Origin: UBA10364 sp049611965
GTDB taxonomy: Bacteria; Bacteroidota; Bacteroidia; Flavobacteriales; Schleiferiaceae
Length of the DNA: 64,000 nt
Assembly (NCBI GenBank): GCA_049611965.1
Contig: JBMZBC010000001.1
Coordinates: forward strand, 62,001 to 126,000
Reading direction: 5' to 3'
The notes under the pieces were generated by a model. That model was not told the origin of the DNA. It saw only the letters and a list, made by a program, of their open reading frames with translations, and did not search any database. Positions 15,600 through 25,214 of this stretch are shown here, in pieces. How positions within the stretch are numbered: the first letter of the stretch is position 1; each line of letters opens with the position of its first letter. Made by a program: the position numbers and the translations under genes.

Positions 15600-16871
15600 A
15601 TGGCAGTAGATGTACTACTAGGTCTCCAATGGGGAGATGAAGGAAAAGGAAAGATTGTTGACGTACTTACGCGTAGGTATGACATAATTGCACGCTTTCA
15701 AGGGGGTCCGAACGCAGGTCACACGCTTGAATTTGAAGGCAAGAAACACGTATTGCACACCATTCCTTCCGGAGTATTCCATGAAAAGGTTTGTAATGTT
15801 GTTGGAAACGGCGTGGTGATTGATCCAGTAATCTTTAAGGGCGAATTGGACAAACTCATCGCACAAGAACCTGATGTGTTGTCTCGTTTAAAAATCTCTC
15901 GAAAGGCACACCTAATCTTGCCATCGCACCGCCTTCTTGATGCAGCAAGCGAAGCCGCAAAAGGGAAGAAAAAGATAGGTTCAACGCTAAAGGGAATTGG
16001 TCCGACTTATATGGACAAAACCGGTAGAAACGGCCTTCGTGTTGGTGATATTCAATTGGATAACTTCCAAGAACTTTACAATAATCTCGTTACCAAGCAC
16101 AAGCAATTGCTCAGTGGATATCCTGATTTTACTTATGATTTAAGTGAACTGGAGCCGACATGGTTTGAAGCTATTGAGTACCTGAGAACGCTCGATATCA
16201 TTGATAGCGAACCGTATGTACACCAAGCGATTAAGGATGGAAGAACTATTTTGGCTGAAGGTGCTCAGGGCACCTTGCTGGATATCGATTTCGGGACTTA
16301 TCCGTTTGTAACCTCTTCGAATACAACTTGTGCCGGCGCTTGTACAGGCCTCGGTGTTGCGCCGAACCGCATAAAGAACGTATACGGCATTTTCAAAGCG
16401 TACTGTACTCGTGTGGGTTCAGGCCCCTTCCCTACGGAATTGTTTGATGAAACTGGGGAGACCATTCAAGCACAAGGCCACGAATTTGGAGCCACTACAG
16501 GTCGTCCAAGAAGATGTGGCTGGTTAGATTTACCTGCACTTAAATACGCTATCGACGTAAATGGCGTTACAGAACTAATGATGATGAAAGCTGATGTTCT
16601 TAGTGGTATCGGAAACTTAAAAGTTTGTACCGCCTACCGTTATAAAGGTGAGGTAATTGAACACCTTCCTTACAAGCTGGAGGAGGACTTGATTGAGCCA
16701 ATTTTCACTGAAGTTCCAGGTTGGAATGAAGATCTCACGAAGATGACCTCGGAAGATGAATTCCCTGAGAGCTTTAAATCGTACATCGATTATATCGAAA
16801 AAGAAGTAGGTGTGCCGATATCTTTAATCAGCGTAGGCCCTGACCGAGCGCAAACTATTATGAGAAAATAA
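15600..16871 (+). CDS. purA: Adenylosuccinate synthetase
   Basis: 423 residues. It joins IMP and aspartate using GTP, the first step to AMP. Landmarks: LLGLQWGDEGKGKIVDVL (GTP-binding loop with catalytic Asp), FQGGPNAGHTLEF, AEGAQGTLLDIDFGTYPFVTSSNTT as separate short blocks, and GRPRRCGWLDLPAL. Length and motifs are standard. It sits 11 bp after the Fur-family gene and its stop overlaps the OstA-like start by one base (TAATG). Confidence 0.98.
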   Translation: MAVDVLLGLQWGDEGKGKIVDVLTRRYDIIARFQGGPNAGHTLEFEGKKHVLHTIPSGVFHEKVCNVVGNGVVIDPVIFKGELDKLIAQEPDVLSRLKISRKAHLILPSHRLLDAASEAAKGKKKIGSTLKGIGPTYMDKTGRNGLRVGDIQLDNFQELYNNLVTKHKQLLSGYPDFTYDLSELEPTWFEAIEYLRTLDIIDSEPYVHQAIKDGRTILAEGAQGTLLDIDFGTYPFVTSSNTTCAGACTGLGVAPNRIKNVYGIFKAYCTRVGSGPFPTELFDETGETIQAQGHEFGATTGRPRRCGWLDLPALKYAIDVNGVTELMMMKADVLSGIGNLKVCTAYRYKGEVIEHLPYKLEEDLIEPIFTEVPGWNEDLTKMTSEDEFPESFKSYIDYIEKEVGVPISLISVGPDRAQTIMRK

Positions 16872-18373
16872 TGATGAGGGCCTTTCTTTTTGGATGGGCC
16901 CTTCTTTTTGTCTGTACCTCTGCAAAGGCACAGACCAAGATTCGTATTCTCAGCTCTGACATTACCGATATCGTTAAGCAGAAAGACGGCTCACGTATAT
17001 ATTATTTAAGAGGAAATGTAGGCCTTCAACAAGATGTGGCGGTGATGACTTGTGATTCCGCCGTATTGATACAACCGCAAAACGAATTCAAGGCATTTAA
17101 AAATGTCCGAATCGTTCAATCGGATACCACTGTTATTAAGGGTAATCGCTTAGACTACAACGGCGAGAGTCGAACATTTACTATCAGCCAGAAAGTTCAG
17201 TTGACTACCCCATCTTCTCAGTTAAATACCAAACAACTCTTCTACGATCGTAAAAGTGCTACCGCATATTACACTGTTCGCAGTACCCTGTTGAGGAAAT
17301 CGTTGGAGTTAACAGCAGACAGAGGTTCTTATAATACAGATTACGAAACGGTATGGTTAAGAGGCAACGTCGAAGCCATAGATTCAACGTATTCACTATA
17401 TACTGATACGCTCTTGTACTTTCCTAATACCAATAGGTATGAATTTGCAGGGCCTTCTACCCTCCTTAGAGACAGCACCACTATTCTTTGCAGCATCGGC
17501 GAATATCTTGCAGAAAGTGCACAGCTCAATCTAGGCCAAGGCGCGAGCATCAGTGCTCCAGGTAATTTTATCGAATCTGATTCGATTAGTTATAATCTCA
17601 AATCCGAAGCTGGACGACTTTTTGGTAATGCCCTAGTAGCTGATACTGCTCAAGGTCTTGTTCTTGAATCTGAATTTATCGACTATACCAAGGAACCCAA
17701 CTTTGTCGACGCTCATTTCCCCGTGTATTACCGCCAGAGGATGGATAAAGACACATTATATGCAAAAGGCGACACTTTGCATATACGAACAGACTCCATG
17801 GGATATAGAAAGGTAGACCTACAGCATAATACTTCGTTTTACAGCACCGATTTTCAAGGAAAAAGTGAATTCTTCAACTATACCGAAACTAACGAGGAGC
17901 TAATGTTGTATCCTAGTCCTCATATGTGGAGTGAAAACAGTCAGTTTACCTGTGATTCCGCAGTATTATCACTTCTCGATGAAGCCTTAGATAGCTTATT
18001 CCTGATGGGTAATACTGCTATTGTTAGTCTCACTGATGACTCTATTCACTTCGATCAAGCTGTAGGAAAAGAATTGGAAGGGAAATTCATGGATAACGCG
18101 ATTCACTCCCTTGAACTGCGCGGGAACGCCCAAAACATCACCCATAGTATTAATGACGATCAGGTAGTTGAGGGTGTGAACAAAACTGCGTGTGCGTATA
18201 TCTCGATAACATTCGAGGATGGTAACGTAAGAAAGATAAATGCGAATAAGGGTGTTGAAGCCTCTTATGCTCCTTGGGATAGTGCTGGCGAAGAAATGAA
18301 AAGTTTACCGGGATGTACGCCACTATTTGAGCAGCGTACTTCAAAAATTCAAACCAGGCCTACCCTTCGATGA
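16871..18373 (+). CDS. OstA-like (LptA/LptD N-domain) protein, predicted LPS transport
   Basis: 500 residues with a signal peptide (MMRAFLFGWALLFVCTSAKA). The mature part is a run of beta-jellyroll OstA repeats, each with patterns like LRGNVGLQQDVAVMTCDSA, IVQSDTTVIKGNRLDY and WLRGNVEAIDSTYSLYTDTL. LptA-type proteins bridge inner and outer membranes for LPS delivery. This Bacteroidota form is longer than E. coli LptA and has no LptD barrel. The call is by fold and repeat pattern. It begins at the purA stop, and the 3' end overlaps the convergent MazG-like gene by 14 bp. Confidence 0.85.
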   Translation: MMRAFLFGWALLFVCTSAKAQTKIRILSSDITDIVKQKDGSRIYYLRGNVGLQQDVAVMTCDSAVLIQPQNEFKAFKNVRIVQSDTTVIKGNRLDYNGESRTFTISQKVQLTTPSSQLNTKQLFYDRKSATAYYTVRSTLLRKSLELTADRGSYNTDYETVWLRGNVEAIDSTYSLYTDTLLYFPNTNRYEFAGPSTLLRDSTTILCSIGEYLAESAQLNLGQGASISAPGNFIESDSISYNLKSEAGRLFGNALVADTAQGLVLESEFIDYTKEPNFVDAHFPVYYRQRMDKDTLYAKGDTLHIRTDSMGYRKVDLQHNTSFYSTDFQGKSEFFNYTETNEELMLYPSPHMWSENSQFTCDSAVLSLLDEALDSLFLMGNTAIVSLTDDSIHFDQAVGKELEGKFMDNAIHSLELRGNAQNITHSINDDQVVEGVNKTACAYISITFEDGNVRKINANKGVEASYAPWDSAGEEMKSLPGCTPLFEQRTSKIQTRPTLR

Positions 18374-18746
18374 TTTTGGCAATGTTCGGCTTGAAGTAAT
18401 TCGGTCCTTTTAAAACTTTACCGTCCTCTCTGTAAATAGGCTTGCCATCTTCACCAAGCTTGCTCATATTACTGCGTTGTATTTCTTCAAAGACCTCCTC
18501 TATTTTGTGTTGCATTCCGTGACTCAGAATAGTTCCACAAAGAATGTACATCATATCGCCTAGCGCATCTGCAACTTCTACCAAATCGCCGTTTTTCGCA
18601 GCCTCTAGGTATTCTTCATTCTCCTCAGCCATGAGCTTAAAGCGTAAATCAATTAAGTCATTGCTAATAGTCGCTTTTGGCGCGTATTCATTCGGAATTC
18701 CAAACGTATCATGAAATTTTTCGACGTGGTTTAATTGCTTTTTCAT
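18360..18746 (-). CDS. MazG-like nucleoside triphosphate pyrophosphohydrolase
   Basis: 128 residues from the chosen ATG. The all-alpha NTP-PPase metal motif is visible as ENEEYLEAAKNGD then DALGDMMYIL (E-x-x-E ... D-x-x-D). These enzymes cleave (d)NTPs to monophosphates and clean the pool of altered nucleotides; the preferred nucleotide is unknown. A longer frame reaching 18827 would run into the divergent membrane-protein gene, so I prefer MKKQLNHVEKFH at 18746. This leaves 40 bp between the two starts. A -7-like TTTCTTTG lies about 18 nt before this ATG. It overlaps the OstA-like gene tail to tail. Confidence 0.87.
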   Translation of the reverse strand: MKKQLNHVEKFHDTFGIPNEYAPKATISNDLIDLRFKLMAEENEEYLEAAKNGDLVEVADALGDMMYILCGTILSHGMQHKIEEVFEEIQRSNMSKLGEDGKPIYREDGKVLKGPNYFKPNIAKIIEG

Positions 18747-18773
18747 TTGCTCTATTTTATGCTTCAAAGAAAG

Positions 18774-18781
18774 TAAATTTG
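18774..18781 (+). promoter_or_regulatory. -7 box 5 nt before small membrane protein ATG
   Basis: TAAATTTG is a perfect TAnnTTTG and ends 5 nt before the ATG at 18787. A TTTG at 18746-18749 lies 24 nt upstream, slightly too far for an ideal -33 element. Confidence 0.5.
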
Positions 18782-18786
18782 ACGCT

Positions 18787-18978
18787 ATGGAGAACATCAC
18801 AACAGGACATTGGATTTTTGCTGGCATATTCGCCTTAGCGTTTTTGACCTTTCTATTTATTAGTTACCGCAAAGATTTAGCGATGCACAAGATTCACTAC
18901 CGCAGTGGAGGTATACAAGTCGCTCTATTAATCGTCATTACACTGTTCGTTCTCTTTGTATTCAAGCGCCTTTTCTAG
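18787..18978 (+). CDS. Small two-helix membrane protein
   Basis: 63 residues with two hydrophobic spans (about 9-26 and 45-61) separated by a basic loop (SYRKDLAMHKIHYRSGG), so both ends are probably on the same side. I do not recognise a family. Its own -7 box, the absence of any overlapping same-strand gene and the sensible membrane topology support it as real. It is 53 bp ahead of the fused E1 gene, which has a separate -7 box. Confidence 0.72.
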   Translation: MENITTGHWIFAGIFALAFLTFLFISYRKDLAMHKIHYRSGGIQVALLIVITLFVLFVFKRLF

Positions 18979-18991
18979 GTGGATAATGGCT

Positions 18992-18999
18992 TATATTTG
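18992..18999 (+). promoter_or_regulatory. -7 box for the fused E1 gene
   Basis: TATATTTG is a perfect TAnnTTTG 32 nt before the ATG at 19032, giving a leader of ordinary length (about 28 nt). No TTG stands at the ideal -33 position. Confidence 0.5.
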
Positions 19000-19031
19000 T
19001 GGTGAGTTTAACCTAGCTCTACCCAAATACT

Positions 19032-21425
19032 ATGACAGATAAGCAGAAGGAAATCAGTTACCTCGATTTCAAGAAAGAGATTCATCAAGATTATTTTACC
19101 GCCGTTCTATCTCGTGAATGCTCATTAATGGGCCGAAGAGAGGTTCTTACAGGCAAAGCGAAATTTGGAATTTTCGGTGCCGGTAAAGAATTGGCTCAAA
19201 TTGCATGGGCTAAAGCTTTTAAAAAAGGCGATTTCCGCAGCGGTTATTACCGTGATCAAACGTTCATGATGGCCTTGGGCGAGTTAGATTCCGTTGGATT
19301 CTTCAATTCATTATATGCTGTAACCGATGTAGATCACGAACCGATGGCAGGTGGTCGTCAAATGAATGGACACTTTGCTACACGCAGTTTAGATAAAGAT
19401 GGTAACTGGGTTGATCTGACCAATCAATACAACAGCTCTTCTGATATCAGTCCTACGGCTGGACAAATGCCGCGTTTACTTGGATTGGCGCAGGCTTCAA
19501 AGGTTTTCAAGGAAGTGAAATTTGAAGGTTCTGAGAAGTTCAGTAAGGATGGAAACGAGGTTGCATGGGGAACCATTGGAAATGCATCTACCTCTGAAGG
19601 ATTGTTCTTTGAAACTATCAATGCCGCGGGTGTACTTCAGGTACCCATGGTTATTTCAGTTTGGGATGATGAATATGGTATTTCAGTTGGTGCTGAATAC
19701 CAAACGACCAAAGAAGACATATCTGAAATTCTAAAAGGATTTCAACGCGACGAAAAAGGCAACGGCTACGACATCTTTGTTGTTGAAGCTTGGGACTACC
19801 CTGCTCTAATCAATACATTCACCAAAGCTGGTCAAGTAGCTCGAGAGGAGCATGTCCCTGTGATGATACATGTGAAAGGCATGACGCAGCCACAAGGCCA
19901 CAGTACCAGCGGTTCGCACGAGCGTTACAAGAGTAAGGAGCGCCTTCAATGGGAGAAAGACCACGATTGTATCCTCAAGTTCGGTCAGTGGATGATTGAG
20001 CAAGGAATTGCTACCCAAGAAGAATTGGACCAGCTTGTAAAAGATGCTAAAAAGTCCGCTCGCGAAGGCAAGAAAGCAGCTTGGACCATTTACCAAGAAG
20101 TGCCAAAGCGTTTGCGCAGCGAGGTACTGCCTATCTTAAAGGCCATGCAACAGCAAGGTGAAAAGGGCATCTTTATCACCAATACTATCAAGGAATTAGA
20201 AGCTGTTGAGGACGTAGAAGTCGCACATAGCTTCAAAGCAGCTCGTAAAGCCTTACGTACTGTTCGTGGCGATAACCGGGTAGATACTTCCGCGTTAAAA
20301 AATTGGCTTGCCTCTAGCAAAGCTGATCAACAGCGCCGTTACAGCTCTCACTTGTATAGCGAAAATCCTACCAACGATTTACTTTCCTCTACCCCAGCGC
20401 AATACGAAGATGCACAAGAAGTGGATGCTCGTATTGTCATCAGAGATAATTTCGACAAGCTATTTGATATGTATCCCCAAACTATGGTGTTTGGAGAGGA
20501 TAGTGGAAAGATTGGTGATGTAAACCAAGGTCTAGAAGGTATGCAAGCGAAATACGGTGAAACGCGTGTTGCAGATGCCGGTATTCGTGAAGCAACGATC
20601 ATGGGACAGGGTATTGGTTTAGCGATGCGTGGCCTTCGCCCGATTGCGGAAATTCAATATTTAGATTACTTACTCTATGCGCTACAAATCATGTCTGATG
20701 ATTTGGCGACGGTACACTACAGAACTGTTGGTGGTCAAAAAGCACCAACTATTGTACGTACGCGCGGACACCGCTTAGAAGGAATATGGCACTCTGGCTC
20801 CCCTATGGGAACTATTATCAATAGTATAAAAGGGATGTACGTCCTTGTTCCGCGTAACATGACGAAAGCAGCCGGATTCTACAACAAATTACTCCAGTTG
20901 GACAACCCTGCCCTAGTTATCGAATGTCTAAACGGTTACCGTCGTAAGGAAATGCTCCCAAGCAATTTGGGCGAATTCACCACACCAATTGGTGAAGTAG
21001 AAGTAATGAATGAAGGTGTAGACATTACCATGCTTACCTATGGTTCCAACTGTGTCATTGCAGAAGCAGCAGTTGCAGAGCTTGCTGAGCTGGGCGTAAG
21101 TGTTGAGCTCATAGATGCACAGAGCCTTATTCCGTTTGACACCAAGCACGATATAGTGGAATCCCTAAAGAAGACCAACACGTTGGTTATTGTGGATGAA
21201 GATGTTCGTGGAGGTGCAAGCGCATTCTTACTGCAGCAAATCCTTGAAGATCAGGGCGGATATCAATATTTAGATGCTGCGCCGAAAACAGTAAGTTCTA
21301 AAGATCACAGACCGGCCTTTGCTTCCGACGGCGATTATTTCTCTAAGCCTTCGCTAGACGATATGGTTGAAGAAATCTATGCCATGATGAATGAAAAGGA
21401 TCCGATCAAGTTTCCGGCCCTATAA
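19032..21425 (+). CDS. Fused alpha-beta E1 component of a 2-oxo acid dehydrogenase
   Basis: 797 residues combining an E1-alpha half (about 1-420) and an E1-beta half (about 460-797). In alpha, the TPP region reads WGTIGNASTSEGLFF then WDDEYGISV, a variant of GDG...N. In beta, FGEDSGKIGDVNQGLEGMQAKYG, DAGIREATIMGQGIGLAMRG and the C-terminal transketolase domain (LTYGSNCVIAEAA) are clear. Such fusions are common in Bacteroidota and are annotated as branched-chain 2-oxo acid or pyruvate dehydrogenase E1; the substrate is not decided here. No E2 or E3 gene is adjacent. The stop overlaps the next ATG by one base. Confidence 0.93.
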   Translation: MTDKQKEISYLDFKKEIHQDYFTAVLSRECSLMGRREVLTGKAKFGIFGAGKELAQIAWAKAFKKGDFRSGYYRDQTFMMALGELDSVGFFNSLYAVTDVDHEPMAGGRQMNGHFATRSLDKDGNWVDLTNQYNSSSDISPTAGQMPRLLGLAQASKVFKEVKFEGSEKFSKDGNEVAWGTIGNASTSEGLFFETINAAGVLQVPMVISVWDDEYGISVGAEYQTTKEDISEILKGFQRDEKGNGYDIFVVEAWDYPALINTFTKAGQVAREEHVPVMIHVKGMTQPQGHSTSGSHERYKSKERLQWEKDHDCILKFGQWMIEQGIATQEELDQLVKDAKKSAREGKKAAWTIYQEVPKRLRSEVLPILKAMQQQGEKGIFITNTIKELEAVEDVEVAHSFKAARKALRTVRGDNRVDTSALKNWLASSKADQQRRYSSHLYSENPTNDLLSSTPAQYEDAQEVDARIVIRDNFDKLFDMYPQTMVFGEDSGKIGDVNQGLEGMQAKYGETRVADAGIREATIMGQGIGLAMRGLRPIAEIQYLDYLLYALQIMSDDLATVHYRTVGGQKAPTIVRTRGHRLEGIWHSGSPMGTIINSIKGMYVLVPRNMTKAAGFYNKLLQLDNPALVIECLNGYRRKEMLPSNLGEFTTPIGEVEVMNEGVDITMLTYGSNCVIAEAAVAELAELGVSVELIDAQSLIPFDTKHDIVESLKKTNTLVIVDEDVRGGASAFLLQQILEDQGGYQYLDAAPKTVSSKDHRPAFASDGDYFSKPSLDDMVEEIYAMMNEKDPIKFPAL

Positions 21426-22630
21426 TGAAAGAACCGCGTCTATTTCCAAACACGGTTGCAGGCGTCCTTGAGGCACTTGAAATGAGCTTTGGAAAGGGCA
21501 TTTATGCAGATCGAGTAGTCGAAAGATTACTCAAGCAAAACAAAAAATGGGGCTCGCGAGATCGTAGTTTCGTCGCAGAGCATACCTATGAAATGGTGCG
21601 TTGGTGGGGCCTGTTATGGGCACTTTACCAGCGTGAATCTTCCACCAAACGAAAGGACTTGCAAAAGCTCTTCGGCATCTACTGGCAATGGAGAGGTTAT
21701 ACCCTCCCCGATTGGCCAAAGTTTGATGCGGTGCGAGATTTTCCGGTAAAAGAGCGCCTGGCACAATTAGATCGAATTCAAGATAAGGAGAGCTATGCTC
21801 ATTGGTTCAATGAGCTTGCATCTAACCAATTGGGTGATAAATGGCCCGAGATTGCTCGCAACATGAACGTTCCCAATACGGTTAATATTCGTGTGAATAC
21901 GCTCAAGGCTTCGACTGAAGAGGTTTTAGAAGAATTGGAGGCTCATAACATTGAAGTGCATACGCATCCTGTGTTTGAAAATGCGTTTTATCTGGAAGGA
22001 CGTCCTAGATTAAACAATATACCTGGATTTCAGAATGGAAATTTTGAAGTTCAAGATGCCGGTTCTCAGCAAATAGGATATTTCTTGAACCCTTCCCCGG
22101 GTAGTACTACCATTGATGCCTGTGCAGGTGCAGGTGGTAAGACGCTGCTGCTCGGTGCGTTGATGCAGAATCAGGGTCAACTTATCGCTATGGATGTCGA
22201 AGGTCGGAAACTAGGCGAACTCAAGAAAAGAACGCAACGGAGCGGTTTAGATATTGTGGAGACTAGAGCTTGGGAAGAACCGAAAATTTTAGAAAAGCTT
22301 ACTGAAAAAGCCGACTACCTCTTATTGGATGTCCCATGTTCAGGAACAGGAGTCATCAAGCGAGAACCAGATACAAAATGGAAATTGCAGCCTGAGCATT
22401 TGGAGCGACTTGAGGGTGTTCAAGCCGATATACTTCAACGTTATCCAAGAATGCTCAAATCAGGTGGTACGCTCGTTTATGCGACCTGTAGTATTTTACC
22501 GATGGAAAATGGTCGTCAGGTACGACTGTTTTTGGAAAATAACGATGATTTTGAATTGGTCGAGGAACGTACTGTTGACCCTGGAGCCCATAATGACGGC
22601 TTCTACATGGCAAAAATGAAGAAGAAATGA
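21425..22630 (+). CDS. RsmB/NOP2-family RNA cytosine-C5 methyltransferase
   Basis: 401 residues. SAM-binding motif DACAGAGGKTLLLGA (about 235-249) and the two catalytic cysteines in LDVPCSGTGVIKREPD and YATCSILPMEN define the NOL1/NOP2/Sun family that makes 5-methylcytosine in rRNA. The N-terminal helical domain resembles the NusB-like domain of RsmB, but the exact rRNA base is not determined. The start shares one base with the E1 stop and the end overlaps murQ by 4 bp. Confidence 0.93.
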   Translation: MKEPRLFPNTVAGVLEALEMSFGKGIYADRVVERLLKQNKKWGSRDRSFVAEHTYEMVRWWGLLWALYQRESSTKRKDLQKLFGIYWQWRGYTLPDWPKFDAVRDFPVKERLAQLDRIQDKESYAHWFNELASNQLGDKWPEIARNMNVPNTVNIRVNTLKASTEEVLEELEAHNIEVHTHPVFENAFYLEGRPRLNNIPGFQNGNFEVQDAGSQQIGYFLNPSPGSTTIDACAGAGGKTLLLGALMQNQGQLIAMDVEGRKLGELKKRTQRSGLDIVETRAWEEPKILEKLTEKADYLLLDVPCSGTGVIKREPDTKWKLQPEHLERLEGVQADILQRYPRMLKSGGTLVYATCSILPMENGRQVRLFLENNDDFELVEERTVDPGAHNDGFYMAKMKKK

Positions 22631-23439
22631 GGACGACAGAACAGGATAGCTTGCATTCTAACTTAGATCAGAAGAGTGTCGCAGACCTAGTAAAAGGTAT
22701 TAACGCCGAAGATCAGAAGGTGGCTCTTGCCGTAAATGAGCAAATACCCTCCATTTCTGCATTCATTGAGGCTTTAGTGCCTCGTATGGAGCAAGGTGGA
22801 CGCTTGTTCTACATTGGTGCAGGAACTTCGGGTCGACTTGGAATTCTAGATGCCAGCGAATGCCCTCCCACTTTTGGCGTTAGTCATGATATGGTCATTG
22901 GCCTAATAGCCGGTGGTGATAGTGCCATTCGCAAGGCTGTTGAAAATGCTGAAGACAGCACCACTGGTGCCTGGGAAGATTTAAGGCAATACAATATCCA
23001 ACCTATAGACACCGTCGTTGGTATTGCCGCTAGTGGAACTACACCTTATGTTATTGGAGGGATAGAAGCTGCAAATAAGCATGGTTTACTTACTGGTTGT
23101 ATTACATGCAACGAAGGGAGTCCCGCAGGAAAGGTGGCTCAGCACGAGATTGCCGTAGTGGTCGGTCCTGAATTCCTTACAGGCTCTACACGAATGAAAT
23201 CAGGTACTGCACAGAAGATGGTGTTGAATATGATTACGACGGCTACCATGATCAAACTAGGGCGTGTGAAAGGCAACAAAATGGTGGACATGCAACTTTC
23301 TAACGATAAGTTGGTAGATCGTGGTACTCGAATGGTTGCTGAAGAACTTGATATCGAAAATGAATTGGCCCAGGAATTACTATTAAAACACGGTAGTGTA
23401 AGAGCTGCTGTAGATTCTTATAACAATGAACGGAAATAA
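22627..23439 (+). CDS. murQ: N-acetylmuramic acid 6-phosphate etherase
   Basis: 270 residues of the SIS-fold MurQ family: GAGTSGRLGILDASECPPTFG (residues split around 62-82), GIAASGTTPYVIGG and GSTRMKSGTAQKMVLNM. It cleaves the lactyl ether of MurNAc-6-phosphate in peptidoglycan recycling. It is about 30 residues shorter than E. coli MurQ at the C-terminus, as is usual in Bacteroidota homologues. The start overlaps the RsmB-like gene by ATGA and the end overlaps the next small gene by 14 bp. Confidence 0.95.
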   Translation: MRTTEQDSLHSNLDQKSVADLVKGINAEDQKVALAVNEQIPSISAFIEALVPRMEQGGRLFYIGAGTSGRLGILDASECPPTFGVSHDMVIGLIAGGDSAIRKAVENAEDSTTGAWEDLRQYNIQPIDTVVGIAASGTTPYVIGGIEAANKHGLLTGCITCNEGSPAGKVAQHEIAVVVGPEFLTGSTRMKSGTAQKMVLNMITTATMIKLGRVKGNKMVDMQLSNDKLVDRGTRMVAEELDIENELAQELLLKHGSVRAAVDSYNNERK

Positions 23440-23647
23440 AAGCAATCAAGATCTCATCGTCGCTGGCCTCTTTCGATTGGCTTGGTCCTTCCCTTTTATA
23501 TTCGTTGGACCGTCGCTTTATATCGGTAAAGGAACGAGTGGTGCATGGTATTGGACTGCTTTGTCCATTGCCATCATGCTCGTAGCTGTATTTCTTGCTG
23601 TGAGTGGCCTACGCAAGGTAATGAGTGGCTTCTTCGACGGTAAGTAA
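23426..23647 (+). CDS. Small two-helix membrane protein (DUF6095-like)
   Basis: 73 residues with two hydrophobic segments (about 16-33 and 43-62) and a GPSLYIGKGTSGAWYW turn between them. I associate a protein of this shape behind murQ with the uncharacterised DUF6095 label, from memory only. Overlap with murQ implies co-translation and perhaps a link to wall recycling. Its TAA stop is immediately adjacent to the stop of the convergent subtilase gene, with no base between. Confidence 0.75.
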   Translation: MNGNKSNQDLIVAGLFRLAWSFPFIFVGPSLYIGKGTSGAWYWTALSIAIMLVAVFLAVSGLRKVMSGFFDGK

Positions 23648-25213
23648 TTAGATCTTGAAGACCTGAGTGACCTGAATCTTTGAACCTCGGGTGATTTTCA
23701 AGAAATATGTACCCGCAGCGATGTACTCACCGGGCACCCATCGAAATTGGTAGCGACGTCCTGTAATTATCTCACTCGCCACGATACGTCCATACATATC
23801 TCTTAATTCTAGCGAAATGTCTGTCGTATTGTCGTCCGGCAAGAAGAAGATTAGATGGTCTGGAAATGGGTTTGGATACACAGAAATCTCATTTCCTGGG
23901 TTTGAGCTCAAATAGAACCGAGCAAACTTCATATTTGGGATGCCGTATCCAATGCGCTCGTTCTTAGTGTAATAGTGCGAACTACTCACCTCCAAGGCTT
24001 TAATAACATCCTGCGCAGTAGCGCTGGGTGATGACTCCCATAGACAGGCAGCAGCTCCTGCAATAATTGGTGAACTAAAACTGGTTCCATTAGCTGGAGT
24101 AATGGTCCCATCAGGTCGATACACATAGGCACCTTCTCCCCTTGCACATACATTGGGTTTAATACGGCCATCGGTCGTATATCCGCGTGAACTAAAACCG
24201 CTGACGATTCCGAATTGGTTTACGGATCCTACGGTGAGAACGCTATCTGCATCTGCGGGCATAGTGAGTTTATTCCATGCTCCTCCTCCGGCATTACCGG
24301 CACTTGTAACTACGAGCATTCCAGTCCTCGCTGCAGCTACTGCACCCAATGAGATGATACTCGTACGTCCGTCGAGGTCATCAACCGTATAATTATCATC
24401 AGGATCGTCAAATTCGCTATATCCCAGAGAGCTATTGATGATATCCGCACCTATGGAATCTGCATATTCTGCCCCCGCAATCCAATTGTACATCTCCTCT
24501 GGCGTTTCACTGAGCTCCTTTTCTGTCTTCACCAGTACATATTTGGCAAATGGTGCCGTTCCAACAAAAACACCGTTTTTATCCGCAGCCATGGTACTTA
24601 GCACGGAGAAACCGTGCGAAGAACCTTGATACACATTGGTCCCGCCTTCCACGAAGTTCCGTGTAGAAATGATCTGACCATAATCATTGAATTCAACTGT
24701 ATTTGCGCCTACAAATCCGGCATCTAACACAGCAATGACCATATCCGCACCTATATATCCAACATTATGTAAACCTTCAACTAGTGTAATTTGATGGGCT
24801 TGGTCGGCGGCTATACCGTGATCATAAACCGGATTGATTGAAGTCGTTGTGAACGTGTGTCCGCTTACGGGTACGATGTCTTTTACAAAACCTAGTTCCG
24901 ATAACGCAACCACCTCTTCAGCCGTAGCCTCTACGTAAACACTATTAAGCCATTTTGAATGCCGACCTTGATAAGAAACGATGTCTCCGATAGCCTTTAG
25001 TCGATCTGAGGATATGGGTAAATCTGAGCGTTTTACAGCAATATTTTGCTTTTCACGGCGCAGCAATGCTCTCTCAGACAAAAAATCTTCTGGATGCTGG
25101 AGCTTTTGAACGTTTTCTTTAGGGCTAAGAAAAACGCTGTAAGAATAGGCTTCCTGAGCTTGTGCTGCGCTCAGAAAAAGCAAATATGCCATCACCATTC
25201 TTATGTACTTCAT
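23648..25213 (-). CDS. Secreted subtilisin-family (S8) protease with T9SS sorting domain
   Basis: 521 residues. A signal peptide (about 1-20, ending AAQAQ) is followed by a propeptide-like region, then the catalytic triad Asp164 (VIAVLDAGF), His200 (GSSHGFSVL) and Ser378 (NGTSFSSP), with the oxyanion Asn in SAGNAGGG. The C-terminal 75 residues form a type A T9SS sorting domain: VYPNPFPDHL, LELRDMYGRIV, AAGTYFLKITRG. It is predicted to be exported and surface-anchored or released. It starts one base after the mnmA stop (TAG-A-ATG), so it is probably expressed with mnmA, an odd partner. Confidence 0.95.
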   Translation of the reverse strand: MKYIRMVMAYLLFLSAAQAQEAYSYSVFLSPKENVQKLQHPEDFLSERALLRREKQNIAVKRSDLPISSDRLKAIGDIVSYQGRHSKWLNSVYVEATAEEVVALSELGFVKDIVPVSGHTFTTTSINPVYDHGIAADQAHQITLVEGLHNVGYIGADMVIAVLDAGFVGANTVEFNDYGQIISTRNFVEGGTNVYQGSSHGFSVLSTMAADKNGVFVGTAPFAKYVLVKTEKELSETPEEMYNWIAGAEYADSIGADIINSSLGYSEFDDPDDNYTVDDLDGRTSIISLGAVAAARTGMLVVTSAGNAGGGAWNKLTMPADADSVLTVGSVNQFGIVSGFSSRGYTTDGRIKPNVCARGEGAYVYRPDGTITPANGTSFSSPIIAGAAACLWESSPSATAQDVIKALEVSSSHYYTKNERIGYGIPNMKFARFYLSSNPGNEISVYPNPFPDHLIFFLPDDNTTDISLELRDMYGRIVASEIITGRRYQFRWVPGEYIAAGTYFLKITRGSKIQVTQVFKI

Positions 25214-25214
25214 T

